Positions 9,112 through 18,026 of a stretch of DNA of 64,000 nt are shown here, one piece after another. The position numbers and the translations under genes are program-made. This DNA is from Streptomyces cacaoi (GTDB lineage: Bacteria > Actinomycetota > Actinomycetes > Streptomycetales > Streptomycetaceae): the NCBI RefSeq assembly GCF_006539165.1, contig NZ_BJMM01000003.1, positions 372,001 through 436,000 on the forward strand. The letters run 5' to 3'. The notes beneath the pieces are model-generated. The model was not told the origin of the DNA. It made no database searches and was given only the letters and a program-made list of their open reading frames with translations. Each line of letters opens with the position of its first letter. Within the stretch, counting starts at the first letter, position 1.

Positions 9112-10467
9112 TCAGCTGGGGCGGGGGGTGCCGGCGGGTTCGGTCTCCGTGGCGCCGGGATCGTCCTCGTCGCCGGTGGCCGCCGTCTCCCGTTCCCCGG
9201 CCGGCTCGGTGGCCGAGCCGGCGGCCCGGTGGGTCAGCCGGACGCCCCGCACCGAGGGCAGGCACAGGATGAAGGCGTTGGCCGCCAGCTGCCAGCACAC
9301 CCCGACGGCCAGCACCGCGGAGATGCTGGTGTGTTCGGCCACCGGTCCGGCGAGCGCGAGGCCGAGCGGGCCGATGGAGTAGGCGCCGAAGGACACATAG
9401 GACATGACGCGGGAGAGGGCGTCCTGCGGCACGTGCTGCTGAATGGTGGTCATCCACAGCGCGTTGAACACCGAGTTGGCGACGCCTGCGCTGAGCGCTC
9501 CCGCGCACACCACGACGAGCGGCGCCTGGGCGGCGAGGGCGGCGGAGGGCGCGGCCCACAGCACGGTGACCAGCGTGGTGATCAGCAGCGGGCGGTTCGG
9601 ACGCCTGCCCAGCAGGAACAGCGCGCCGAGGATGGAGCCGGCGCCGTAGACGGACACGATCGTGCCCCAGGAACTCGCCCCGGTGTAGGTGGCGTCCGCC
9701 GCCGCGGGCCCGAGGACCAGATAGGGCGCCCACACCACGAAGTTGAACATGGTGAACTGGAGCGTGACGATCCACAGCCACCGGTGCCCGGTGAACAGGC
9801 CCCAGCCCGCCCGGAGTTCGCTGAGCAGGCCGGGCGTGGAGGCGGCCCGGGACTCCGGTACGCGCAGACGCATCAGGAACAGGGCGCACAGGGCGTAGGT
9901 GCCGGCGTCCACCAGCAGCACGGTGGCCGGCGAGACCAGCGTGACGAGCAGGCCCGCGAGCGCCGGTCCGGCCACCGAGGCCACCGAATTGCCCAGCCCC
10001 AGCATGGTGTTGGCGTCCGGCAGCCGCGGGGCGGAGACGACATGCGGGACGAGTCCGTCGAAGGAGGGCTTGAAGAACGCCTCGCCGACGCCGCCGAGTG
10101 CGGCCAGCAACAGCAGCTGCCACAGCTGTGCCGAGCCGGTCATCAGCAGCACGGCGAGGCTGCCCTGGGTCAGCGCCCGCAGCCAGTCCGAGCACAGCAT
10201 GATCATGCGTCGGGGCAGCCGGTCGCCCAGGATGCCGCCGCCCAGCAGGAAGACGACCATCGGCACGATGCGCGCGGCCATCACGAAACTCAGGTCGGAG
10301 AGCGACCCGGTGGCCTCCAGCACGGCGAAGGAGAGCGCGACCGTCGCCATCGAGGTGCCGAGCATCGACGTCGTGTAGCCGGCGAAGAAGATGCGGAAGT
10401 TCGCCTCGCGGAGAACTTCCAGGCGTCTCAGGGCCCCGCGCACGGGAGGACTCGGACGGGTCGCCAT
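9112..10467 (-). CDS. MFS exporter (EntS/MdfA-like)
   Basis: 451 residues from the ATG at 10467, chosen because GAGGAG lies just upstream and because conserved sequence (REANFRIFFAGYTTSMLG) begins soon after. Twelve hydrophobic segments are visible. The opening motif and the sequence GDRLPRRMIM after helix 2 are typical of the MFS group that includes enterobactin exporter EntS. It is divergent from the first synthetase gene across a 465-bp gap. Export of the peptide product is the natural guess. I saw no iron box of the IdeR/DmdR type near it, so a siderophore role is not supported by the DNA. Confidence 0.85.
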   Translation of the reverse strand: MATRPSPPVRGALRRLEVLREANFRIFFAGYTTSMLGTSMATVALSFAVLEATGSLSDLSFVMAARIVPMVVFLLGGGILGDRLPRRMIMLCSDWLRALTQGSLAVLLMTGSAQLWQLLLLAALGGVGEAFFKPSFDGLVPHVVSAPRLPDANTMLGLGNSVASVAGPALAGLLVTLVSPATVLLVDAGTYALCALFLMRLRVPESRAASTPGLLSELRAGWGLFTGHRWLWIVTLQFTMFNFVVWAPYLVLGPAAADATYTGASSWGTIVSVYGAGSILGALFLLGRRPNRPLLITTLVTVLWAAPSAALAAQAPLVVVCAGALSAGVANSVFNALWMTTIQQHVPQDALSRVMSYVSFGAYSIGPLGLALAGPVAEHTSISAVLAVGVCWQLAANAFILCLPSVRGVRLTHRAAGSATEPAGERETAATGDEDDPGATETEPAGTPRPS

Positions 10468-10932
10468 GTGTGCGATCGCTCCTCGGGATCGGTGGGGGGC
10501 GCGCGGAGGGGCGCTCAAGCCGAACGTCCTTGTACCACGCGGCAGATGACCTTCGCGAGTGGCTTCGGGCGGAGCCACGGAATCCGGAACGAGAGGTGCC
10601 CGCGCGGAGACGGAAGCCCTGGTGGGGCCCGTTCACAAAATCCGGGCAGGCGTCCGGTTTGGGGGCTGTGGGGGATGGGCACGCTTTCCGATCGGGCCTG
10701 GCCCCGCATATGTCAGCGGGAACGGCCGCTTGACATGCCGTCCGGGTCACGGTTTTCTGATGCAGCTCCATTTTCGCCACTGTCACACGAGGAACCGAGC
10801 GGGGTGAGCGCGCTCTGCGCTCGCCGAATTCCATGCTATTTCACTGAGTAATTCCTATTGCTCTGTCACGGTCCGCGGGCGGTCGTCCCACAAGGATGGC
10901 GCCGGTATTCGACGGTGCAGTGGAGGTGTGGC
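10468..10932. promoter_or_regulatory. Divergent promoter region, MFS exporter / NRPS operon
   Basis: 465 bp, less GC-rich than the genes, especially 10825-10865. TTGACA at 10730-10735 could be a -35 box for the synthetase operon, but the -10 17-18 bp later (TTTTCT) is weak. No coding sequence is supported. It probably holds the main promoter for the long rightward operon. Confidence 0.4.
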
Positions 10933-13317
10933 TTGACTTCCCCGGAGACGGGCCGGCACGACGACATATGGCAGGCGGTGCGGAAAGCCGCCGAGAAACA
11001 TCCCGACCGCATCGCGCTCAGCGACGGTGCCGAGGAAATCAGCTACGGGCGGCTCGTCACCGAGGCCGCACGCAGGGCCGCCGCGCTGCGCGCCCGCGGC
11101 CTGGCGCCCTCCGAGCCCGTCGCGCTGTGCGCCGGCCGCTCGGTGGCACAGGTGCTGGCCGTGCTCGGTGTCCTCGCGGCCGGCGGGGCCGTCGCCCCGT
11201 TCCCCGCGCACCAGGCCGCCGGAGCCACCCGGGAGGCGATCGCCCGGCTCGCGCCCCGGCTCGTCCTCGGCGACAAGGACGCCCGCGCCCTGCTGCCCGA
11301 GGCGCTCCCGCTGGACACCGCCGCCGATCCGGGAGCCGGGTCCGGAGCCGGTCCCGCCGCCGGGCCCGGTCCCGCCGCGGGGCCTGCGGAGGCGGACGGC
11401 CTCGCCTATGTGCTGCACACCTCCGGCTCCTCGGGCCGGCCCAAGGCCGTGCACGTGCCGCACTCCGCGGTACGCAACCGCTTCGCCTGGGGCCAGTGCC
11501 TCTATCCCATCGGGCCCGGCGACACCGTGCTCTACGCCGGATCCCTCGTGTTCGACTGCCAGATGTGGGTCGTCCTCGCGCCGCTGTGCCACGGCGCGAC
11601 ACTGCTGGTCGCCCCCGAGGGTGCGGAGGCCGAACCGCACCGCGTCGCCGAACTCGCCCGGCGGCACCGCGTCACCGTCATGCACTTCGTCCCGTCCCTG
11701 CTGCGGGAGTTCCTCGCCGCCGGCGCCGGGGACGGACTCGCGGGGCTGAGGTATCTGCTCGTCGCCGGGGAGCGGCTGCCCGGCGAACTGGCCGGCCGGG
11801 TCCGCGCCGCGACCACGGCCCGCGTCATCAACCAGTACGGACCCACCGAGGCGTGCATCGACGTCCTCAACCACGAGCTGACCGCGCGGGACGCCGAGGC
11901 GGACGCGGTGCCCATCGGGCGGCCCATCACCGGGGTGCGCGCCGTGGTGCGCGACCCCGAGGACGGAAGCCCCGTACCGCCCGGCGGCACCGGCGAACTG
12001 CTCCTCGGCGGGGTCTGTCTCGCCTGGGGATACGGCGAAGCGGCCGGGACCGCGGCGCGGTTCGTCCCCGACGACGATCCGGCTCACCCCGGCGAACGGC
12101 TCTACCGCACCGGCGACCTGGTCCGCGACCGGGGCGACGGCGTCCACGAGTTCCTCGGCCGGGTCGATCACCAGGTCAAGATCCGCGGCGTGCGGGTGGA
12201 GCCCTCCGAGACGGAGCACGCCCTGCTGCGGCACCCCGGCGTCGCCCAGGCCGCGGTGGTCGCCGTGCCCGACGAGTCGGGCGACGCCCGCCTGGTCGCC
12301 CACCTCGTCCCCGCCGGTCCCGCCGTCCCCGACGGCTCCGGCAGCCCCGACGGCCATGGCGCCGCCGGCGGTTCCGAGCGTGCGCACGGCAGCGTGCCGT
12401 CCTCCAGCGAACTGCGGACCTTTCTGCTGGACCGGCTGCCGCCCGCCGCGCTGCCCGCCGTCTACCACGCGCACACCGCGCTTCCCCGGCTGAGCAGCGG
12501 CAAGATCGACCGGCTCGCCCTCGCGCGGCTGCCGGAGCGCGAGGCGTCCGCCCCGCCGCGGCCCGCGCACCTGCCGCCGCGCACGCCCACCGAGGAGGCC
12601 GTGGCCGGACTGTGGCGGGAGCTGCTGGCCACCGGCGAACTCGGCCGCGCGTCCGACTGGTTCGAGCTGGGCGGCCAGTCCCTGGTGACGATGCGGATGC
12701 TCGCCCGGATACGCCGGAGGTTCGGGGTCCGGCTGTCCGCACGCACGGTGTTCGCGGCACCCACCGTCGAACGGTTCGCCGCCGCCGTCGACGAGGCCGC
12801 CGGAACGACGGCCCCGGCGGGCGCCGCCGCCCGCACCGGCGGGGAGGCCGGAAACCCGGCGGACAGCACGAACACCGCGGACCCGGCGGACCCGGCGAAC
12901 ACGGTCGGTACGGTGCGGCCCGGGGGCCCCGGTGGCTCGCGCAGCCCGGGGAACCCGGGCGGTTCCGATGGCTCCCCGAGTCCGGGCGGTCCCGGAGGCT
13001 CCCCGAGCCCGGGCGGCTCGGGCGGTCCCGAAGGGGCGGCGGACCCAGACGGCTCGCGCAGCCCGGGAGGCCCGGGCGGTCCCGAAGCCTCCCCGGGGCC
13101 GGGCGGTCCCGAAAACTCCCCGAGCCCGGGCGGTCCCGATGGCTCCCCGAGCCCGGGCGGCTCGGCCGGTTCCGAAGGTGCAGAGGTGCCGGGCGGCTCG
13201 CCCCGCCCGGCCGAACGTGGCGCTCCGGACGGGCAGTTCGTCGCGGCTCGTCCGGACGGTGCCGGCGGCTCCGTCGGCCCGGCGCGTGCCCCAGGCGGTT
13301 CCCGTGCCCGGCGGTGA
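10933..13317 (+). CDS. NRPS A-T didomain with Ser-like code and Gly/Pro/Ser tail
   Basis: 794 residues. The TTG at 10933 is chosen because GGAGG lies 6 bp before it and the next codons lead straight into the adenylation domain. Core motifs include HTSGSSGRPKAV, NQYGPTEACID, YRTGDL and SSGKID. A carrier domain follows with the phosphopantetheine Ser at 583 (GGQSL). Specificity positions read by eye give D-C-W-H-L-A-Q-I-D-K, closest to the serine code DVWHLSLIDK. There is no condensation domain. After the carrier domain come about 150 residues of Gly/Pro/Ser repeats, unusual for a synthetase. It likely loads an amino acid for use in trans. Confidence 0.9.
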   Translation: MTSPETGRHDDIWQAVRKAAEKHPDRIALSDGAEEISYGRLVTEAARRAAALRARGLAPSEPVALCAGRSVAQVLAVLGVLAAGGAVAPFPAHQAAGATREAIARLAPRLVLGDKDARALLPEALPLDTAADPGAGSGAGPAAGPGPAAGPAEADGLAYVLHTSGSSGRPKAVHVPHSAVRNRFAWGQCLYPIGPGDTVLYAGSLVFDCQMWVVLAPLCHGATLLVAPEGAEAEPHRVAELARRHRVTVMHFVPSLLREFLAAGAGDGLAGLRYLLVAGERLPGELAGRVRAATTARVINQYGPTEACIDVLNHELTARDAEADAVPIGRPITGVRAVVRDPEDGSPVPPGGTGELLLGGVCLAWGYGEAAGTAARFVPDDDPAHPGERLYRTGDLVRDRGDGVHEFLGRVDHQVKIRGVRVEPSETEHALLRHPGVAQAAVVAVPDESGDARLVAHLVPAGPAVPDGSGSPDGHGAAGGSERAHGSVPSSSELRTFLLDRLPPAALPAVYHAHTALPRLSSGKIDRLALARLPEREASAPPRPAHLPPRTPTEEAVAGLWRELLATGELGRASDWFELGGQSLVTMRMLARIRRRFGVRLSARTVFAAPTVERFAAAVDEAAGTTAPAGAAARTGGEAGNPADSTNTADPADPANTVGTVRPGGPGGSRSPGNPGGSDGSPSPGGPGGSPSPGGSGGPEGAADPDGSRSPGGPGGPEASPGPGGPENSPSPGGPDGSPSPGGSAGSEGAEVPGGSPRPAERGAPDGQFVAARPDGAGGSVGPARAPGGSRARR
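12916..13200. repeat. Degenerate tandem repeat coding a GPS-rich tail
   Basis: Imperfect units of roughly 27-30 bp built on CCCGGGCGGTCCCGA and GGCTCCCCGAGC encode runs such as GGPGGSPSPGG at the C terminus of the first A-T protein. The encoded tail is expected to be disordered and could act as a flexible tether between carrier domain and partner. Confidence 0.75.
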
Positions 13318-14071
13318 GCCGGCCGGCGGCGTCCGGCTCACCGTCCCCGGCCGGTACAACGGGCCCGCCGACTCCGCGCAGGGCGGCATGGCGTGCGGCA
13401 TGCTCGCCGCTCTGGCCGAAGAACACCTCGGGCCCCGGGTCGCGGTGACGCTGCACGCGCCACCGCCGCTGGACACCCCGATGGAGCTGCGCCCGGCGGG
13501 CCGCCGGTACGGCCTCTACGACGGGGACCGGCTCGTCGCGCTCGCCGGTGCCGTCGCCCGGGAGCTCGCGCCGCCGCCCGAGCCGGTCGCGCCCGAGGCC
13601 GCGCGGGCGTGCGCCGAGCACTTCACGGGCGAGGACGGGCACCCCTTTCCCGACTGCTTCGTGTGCGGGCCCCGCCGTGCCGACGGGCTCCGGCTGCGTC
13701 CCGGCCCCGTGCCGGGGCGGCCCGGCACGGTCGCCTGCCCGTGGCGCCCCGGACCGGACGACTCCGGGCGCGTGCCGCCCGCACTGGTGTGGGCGGCGCT
13801 CGACTGCCCCGGCGGCTGGGCCGACGACCCGGTGCACCGGCCCATGGTGCTGCACCGGATGGCCGCGCGTGTCGAGCAACTGCCGTGCCCCGGCCGGGAG
13901 TACGTGCTGACCGGCCGCGTCGTGCGGCGCGACGGGCGCACCACCGAGAACGTCACGGCGCTGTACGACGCCGCGGGCGCCCTGCTCGCCCGGGCCGCCG
14001 CCACCTGGATCGCGGTCGGCCCGCCCACCGGAACCCTGGCCGAAACAGCTGTGGAAGGGACACCAGCGTGA
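13304..14071 (+). CDS. Hotdog-fold thioesterase-like protein
   Basis: 255 residues with GTG at 13304, preceded by AGGCGG and overlapping the end of the A-T gene by 14 bp; GTG at 13286 is also possible. The sequence has the YNGPxxxxQGGMAxGML opening and the FPDCFVCGP motif of a small actinobacterial family predicted to fold as a double hotdog like acyl-CoA thioesterases. No substrate is established that I know of. It overlaps the next synthetase gene by 4 bp (GTGA), so it is translationally coupled to two carrier-protein genes. It may hydrolyse or edit thioester-bound intermediates. Confidence 0.6.
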   Translation: MPGGEPAGGVRLTVPGRYNGPADSAQGGMACGMLAALAEEHLGPRVAVTLHAPPPLDTPMELRPAGRRYGLYDGDRLVALAGAVARELAPPPEPVAPEAARACAEHFTGEDGHPFPDCFVCGPRRADGLRLRPGPVPGRPGTVACPWRPGPDDSGRVPPALVWAALDCPGGWADDPVHRPMVLHRMAARVEQLPCPGREYVLTGRVVRRDGRTTENVTALYDAAGALLARAAATWIAVGPPTGTLAETAVEGTPA

Positions 14072-15906
14072 CCGAGCACCAGCACGCGGACGGCGCCGCC
14101 GGCGAGGACCCGGAGCCGGTGCACGCCCTCTTCGCGCGGCAGGCGGCTGCGACCCCGCACGCCCCCGCCGTGGGCACCCGGGACGACCACCTCACCTACG
14201 CGCGACTGGACGCCGCCGCCGGGCGGCTCGCCCACCATCTGCGCGGACTGGGCGTGCGCCCGGGCGACGCCGTGGCCGTCACCATGGAGCGCGGCACCGC
14301 GCTGATCACCGCCCTCCTCGCGGTCCTCAGATGCGGCGGCCGGTACGTCGCCGTCGACCCGGACGAACCCGCCGAGCGCGCCGCCGGCATGCTCGACACC
14401 GCCCGGGCCCGGCTCGTCCTCACCGGGCCGGGCGGCGCCGGGCGGTTCCCCGGCCGCGACGTCGCCGAACTCGACCCGACCGGCGCCGAGTACGCCGCGC
14501 TGCCCGTCGCCGCACCGCACCCCACCGACCCGGAGGCCCCCGCCTACACGGCGTTCACCTCCGGCTCCACCGGTGTGCCCAAGGGGGTGACGGTGCCGCA
14601 CCGGGCGGTGGTGCGCCTCGCGTGCGCGGGCACCGGCGCGGACGGTTTCCTGCCGCTGGGCCCGGACGACACCGTGCTCCAGCTCGCGCCCGTCGCCTTC
14701 GACGCGTCCACCCTGGAGATCTGGGCGCCGCTGCTCAACGGCGCCCGGCTGGTGCCGTACCCCGAGCCGCGCCCCGAGCCCGACGCCGTCGTCGCCTTCG
14801 CCGCCGAGCAGGGCGTCACCGCGATGTGGCTCACCGCCGGCCTCTTCCACCAGGTCGCCGAGCGGGACCCGGCCCGGCTGGCCGGGCTGCGCCACCTCCT
14901 CGCGGGCGGCGACGTCCTCTCGCCCGTGCACGTCGGCCGGGTGCTGGCCGCGCTGCCCGGGCTGCGGCTGGTCAACGGCTACGGCCCCACGGAGAACACC
15001 ACCTTCACCTGCTGCCATGTGATGACCGAGCCGCCCGGCGGCGCCACCGTGCCCATCGGCACCGCCGTGCCCGGCACCCGCACCCACCTCCTGGACGCCG
15101 CGCTGGAGCCCGTGCCGGACGGCGAACCCGGCGAGCTGTACACCGGCGGGCTCGGGCTCGCGCACGGCTACGCGGGCGATCCCGCGCTCACCGCTCAACG
15201 CTTCGTGCCGGACCCCTTCTCGTCCGAACCCGGCGCCCGGCTGTACCGCACCGGCGATCTGGCCCGGGCCCTGCCCGGCGGCGCGCTGGAGTTCCTGGGA
15301 CGCTCGGACGCGCAGGTCAAACTGCGGGGGTTCCGGGTGGAACCGGGCGAGGTGGAGGCCGTGCTGCGGCGCCGCGACGAGATCGGCGACTGCGCCGTCG
15401 TCGTGCAGGGCGAGGGCGCGGCCAAGCAGCTCGCCGCGTTCGTCGTGGCCGAGGAGCGCGTCCGGGTGCCCCGGCTGCGCCGCCGGCTGGCCGAGCAGCT
15501 GCCCGGCTATCTCGTCCCCGCCACCTTCCAGCAGCTGGACGCGCTGCCGCTGACGGAGACCGGCAAGGTCGACCGCAGCACGCTGGCCAAGCAGCGCAGC
15601 CGCAGGCGGCCGGAGTGCGACGCCGAATTCCGGCCCCCGGAGGGCGGGTTGGAGCGCGACCTCGCCCGGGTGTGGGCCGACACCCTCCAGTACGAGGAGG
15701 TCGGCGTGGACGACGACTTCTTCGAGCTGGGCGGGCACTCGCTGATGGCCACCCAGATCACCGGCGAGATCGCCGAGACCTACGACGTGCTGGTCACGGC
15801 CCGCGCCTTCTACGAGCGTCCCACCGTGGCCGAACTCGCCGCGTACATCGCCGAGCAGCTGCCGGACGGCGCCCCCGCAGACAGCGACCCGGGAGGGGAC
15901 CGATGA
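14068..15906 (+). CDS. NRPS A-T didomain with Val-like code
   Basis: 612 residues, GTG start overlapping the stop of the upstream gene (GTGA). Adenylation motifs FTSGSTGVPKGV, NGYGPTENTTF, YRTGDL and ETGKVD are intact. Specificity residues read as D-A-L-W-L-G-G-T-F-K, matching the valine family (DA[FL]W[IM]GGTFK). The carrier domain Ser is 558 (GGHSLMAT). There is no C domain. The next two genes are a P450 and a type II thioesterase. The order A-T, P450, thioesterase recalls NovH/NovI and NikP1/NikQ pairs, in which the P450 hydroxylates the carrier-bound amino acid. A beta-hydroxylated or otherwise oxidised Val is a reasonable prediction. Confidence 0.9.
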   Translation: MTEHQHADGAAGEDPEPVHALFARQAAATPHAPAVGTRDDHLTYARLDAAAGRLAHHLRGLGVRPGDAVAVTMERGTALITALLAVLRCGGRYVAVDPDEPAERAAGMLDTARARLVLTGPGGAGRFPGRDVAELDPTGAEYAALPVAAPHPTDPEAPAYTAFTSGSTGVPKGVTVPHRAVVRLACAGTGADGFLPLGPDDTVLQLAPVAFDASTLEIWAPLLNGARLVPYPEPRPEPDAVVAFAAEQGVTAMWLTAGLFHQVAERDPARLAGLRHLLAGGDVLSPVHVGRVLAALPGLRLVNGYGPTENTTFTCCHVMTEPPGGATVPIGTAVPGTRTHLLDAALEPVPDGEPGELYTGGLGLAHGYAGDPALTAQRFVPDPFSSEPGARLYRTGDLARALPGGALEFLGRSDAQVKLRGFRVEPGEVEAVLRRRDEIGDCAVVVQGEGAAKQLAAFVVAEERVRVPRLRRRLAEQLPGYLVPATFQQLDALPLTETGKVDRSTLAKQRSRRRPECDAEFRPPEGGLERDLARVWADTLQYEEVGVDDDFFELGGHSLMATQITGEIAETYDVLVTARAFYERPTVAELAAYIAEQLPDGAPADSDPGGDR

Positions 15907-17198
15907 GACTCACCCGCCCCGCGCAGACACCCGCGCTCGACCCGGCGGAGACCGACCTCGCCGACCCGCGGCTGTACGCCACGGGCGACCCGCACGCGAT
16001 CTGGCTCACCATGCGCGAACACGCGCCCGTGCTGCGCCAGACCCTCGCCGACGGCCGCTCCTTCTGGTCGGTGGTGCGCTACCACGACGTCAACGACGTG
16101 CTGCGCGACCACACCCGCTTCACCTCCGAACGCGGCACGCTGCTGTCCACGCTGGCCGTCGACGACCCGGCCGGCGGCAAGATGATGGCGGCGAGCGACC
16201 CGCCCCGGCACACCGCGCTGCGCGAGCCGCTGTCCCGGGCCATGTCGATGCGCGCCATGCGCCGCTGGGAGCCGCGGATTAGGCAGATGGTGCTCCGGCT
16301 GCTCGCCCCGCTCGCCGAGGGGACGCCCTGGGACCTGGCCGAGGCCGCCGCCTCGTTCCCGATGGCCTTCACCGGCACCCTGATGGGGCTGCCCGAACCG
16401 GACTGGCCACGGCTGACCCGGCTGACCTCGATGGCCGTCGCGCCCACCGACAGCGAGTTCCAGGAAGGCCGCGGCACCCTCGTCGCCGCACACCACGAGC
16501 TGTTCGAGTACTTCGCCGACCATCTGCGCGCCACCGCGGGCACGGCGGACGACTCCCTCGTCGGCTTCCTGCGCGGCATGGAGATCGAGGGCCGGCGGCT
16601 GCGCCAGGACGAGATCGTCTACAACTGCTACAGCCTGCTGCTGGGCGCCAACGTCACCACCCCGCACGCGATCGCCGGCACCGTGCTGGCCTTCATCGAG
16701 GAGCCCGGCCAGTACGCCCGGCTGACGGCCGATCCGGCGCTGCTGACCCGCGCCGTCGAGGAGGGGCTGCGCTGGTCCTCGCCCGCCAACCACTTCATGC
16801 GCTACACCAGGCGTGAGACCGAGCTGAGCGGGGTGCGCATCCCCGCGGGTGAGGCCGTGGTCGCCTGGCTCGGCTCGGCCAACCGCGACCGCCGGGTGTT
16901 CGCCGAGCCGTTCGCCTTCGACGTCGGACGGTCGCCCAACCGCCATGTGGCCTTCGGCTTCGGCCCGCACTACTGCGTCGGCGCCCCGCTCGCGCGCGTC
17001 GCCCTGCGCATCCTGTTCGAGGAAATCGTCGCCAACGTCGGGCAGTTCGAGCAGGCCGGGCCCGTCGAGCACCTGGCGTCCAACTTCGTCGCCGGGATCA
17101 AACATCTCCCGGTCACGGCCCGCCTCCTGGACGGCGCCGCCGAACGGCTCGGCGCGGCACACGCCGCGGGCGGGCCGCTCCCCGAGGCCGTGCTGTGA
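15903..17198 (+). CDS. Cytochrome P450, probably acting on carrier-bound amino acid
   Basis: 431 residues; ATG overlaps the A-T stop (ATGA). The heme loop FGFGPHYCVG places the axial Cys at 358, and the K-helix ExxR is EGLR. The I-helix reads GANVTTP where most P450s have [AG]GxxT preceded by Asp or Glu, so the usual acidic partner of the oxygen-activating Thr is replaced by Val. Tight coupling to the Val-type A-T gene suggests the substrate is that aminoacyl carrier protein. Reaction type is open: hydroxylation is the default, but the altered I-helix may mean other chemistry. Electrons must come from ferredoxins elsewhere. Confidence 0.88.
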   Translation: MRLTRPAQTPALDPAETDLADPRLYATGDPHAIWLTMREHAPVLRQTLADGRSFWSVVRYHDVNDVLRDHTRFTSERGTLLSTLAVDDPAGGKMMAASDPPRHTALREPLSRAMSMRAMRRWEPRIRQMVLRLLAPLAEGTPWDLAEAAASFPMAFTGTLMGLPEPDWPRLTRLTSMAVAPTDSEFQEGRGTLVAAHHELFEYFADHLRATAGTADDSLVGFLRGMEIEGRRLRQDEIVYNCYSLLLGANVTTPHAIAGTVLAFIEEPGQYARLTADPALLTRAVEEGLRWSSPANHFMRYTRRETELSGVRIPAGEAVVAWLGSANRDRRVFAEPFAFDVGRSPNRHVAFGFGPHYCVGAPLARVALRILFEEIVANVGQFEQAGPVEHLASNFVAGIKHLPVTARLLDGAAERLGAAHAAGGPLPEAVL

Positions 17199-17231
17199 CC
17201 CCGGACCACCACCCCCGACCCGAGGTGTGCG

Positions 17232-18026
17232 ATGGCTGAGCCGAAACGCCCCCGCAAATGGCTGCTGCGCAGCCCCGGAACCGAGGCGCCCGCCCGGCTG
17301 TTCCTGCTGCCGTACTCCGGCGTCGGCGCCTCGATGTACAACCGCTGGCCGGAGCGGATCGGCCCCGCCGAGGTCTGCCGGATCCAGCTGCCCGGCCGCG
17401 AGAACCGGGTACGGGAGGAGCACTACGGCACCTACCCGCAGCTGGCCGGGCAGCTCGCCGAGGCCCTGCTGCCGTACCTGGACCGGCCGTTCGGCTTCTT
17501 CGGGCACTGCGGCGGCGCCCTGCCCGGCTTCGCCACGGCACTGCTGCTGGCGGAACGCGGACTGCCCACCCCCTCCTGGCTGTTCGTCTCCTCCCAGGTC
17601 GCGCCGCACCTCGGCCCGTACGGCCGGTTCCTGTCGCTGTCCGATGACCAGCTGCGGGACGAACTGCGGCAGATGGCACGGGAGATGGGCGGCGACGAGC
17701 CGCAGCCCGACATGATCGAGCTGGGTATGCGGGTGCTGCGCGCCGACCTCGCGGCCAACCGCGCCTACCGGCTGCCCGCCCCCGTACAGCTGCCGTGCAC
17801 CGTGCACACCCTCTCCTGGACGGACGACCACGAGATCCGCCCCGAGCAGATGACCGGCTGGGACGCCTATGCCGCCCCCGGCCGCTTCCGCACCAGCCTG
17901 CTGCCGGGCGGCCACTTCGCCTTCCTCCAGGCGCCCGAGGCGCTGCGCACGGCCCTCGCCGGCACCATGACCGAACAACCGGAGGCCGCGCCGAACCCGG
18001 CGGCCGGTATCGAGGAGCACGCATGA
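17232..18026 (+). CDS. Type II thioesterase with Cys nucleophile
   Basis: 264 residues with the alpha/beta-hydrolase layout of external thioesterases: FLLPYSGVGAS near residue 25, QLPGRENR near 52, and a nucleophile elbow. The elbow reads GHCGGA (Cys93) instead of the usual GHSMG. The Asp (SWTDDHEI) and His (GGHFAFL) of the triad are present. Such enzymes free stalled carrier proteins or release finished acyl groups. Its position after an A-T/P450 pair suggests it may release the oxidised amino acid, as proposed for nikkomycin-type systems. Start ATG 17232; the next gene overlaps its stop. Confidence 0.88.
   Translation: MAEPKRPRKWLLRSPGTEAPARLFLLPYSGVGASMYNRWPERIGPAEVCRIQLPGRENRVREEHYGTYPQLAGQLAEALLPYLDRPFGFFGHCGGALPGFATALLLAERGLPTPSWLFVSSQVAPHLGPYGRFLSLSDDQLRDELRQMAREMGGDEPQPDMIELGMRVLRADLAANRAYRLPAPVQLPCTVHTLSWTDDHEIRPEQMTGWDAYAAPGRFRTSLLPGGHFAFLQAPEALRTALAGTMTEQPEAAPNPAAGIEEHA

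Noticed and set aside
10470..10733. 87-codon plus-strand frame in the divergent promoter region.
   Set aside because: No ribosome site, no family resemblance, overlaps the MFS gene leader.
12932..13285. Long frame overlapping the Gly/Pro/Ser tail, upstream of the hotdog gene start.
   Set aside because: It is the second frame of the DNA repeat (Arg/Ala/Pro runs) and has no ribosome site; the hotdog fold begins only after 13304.
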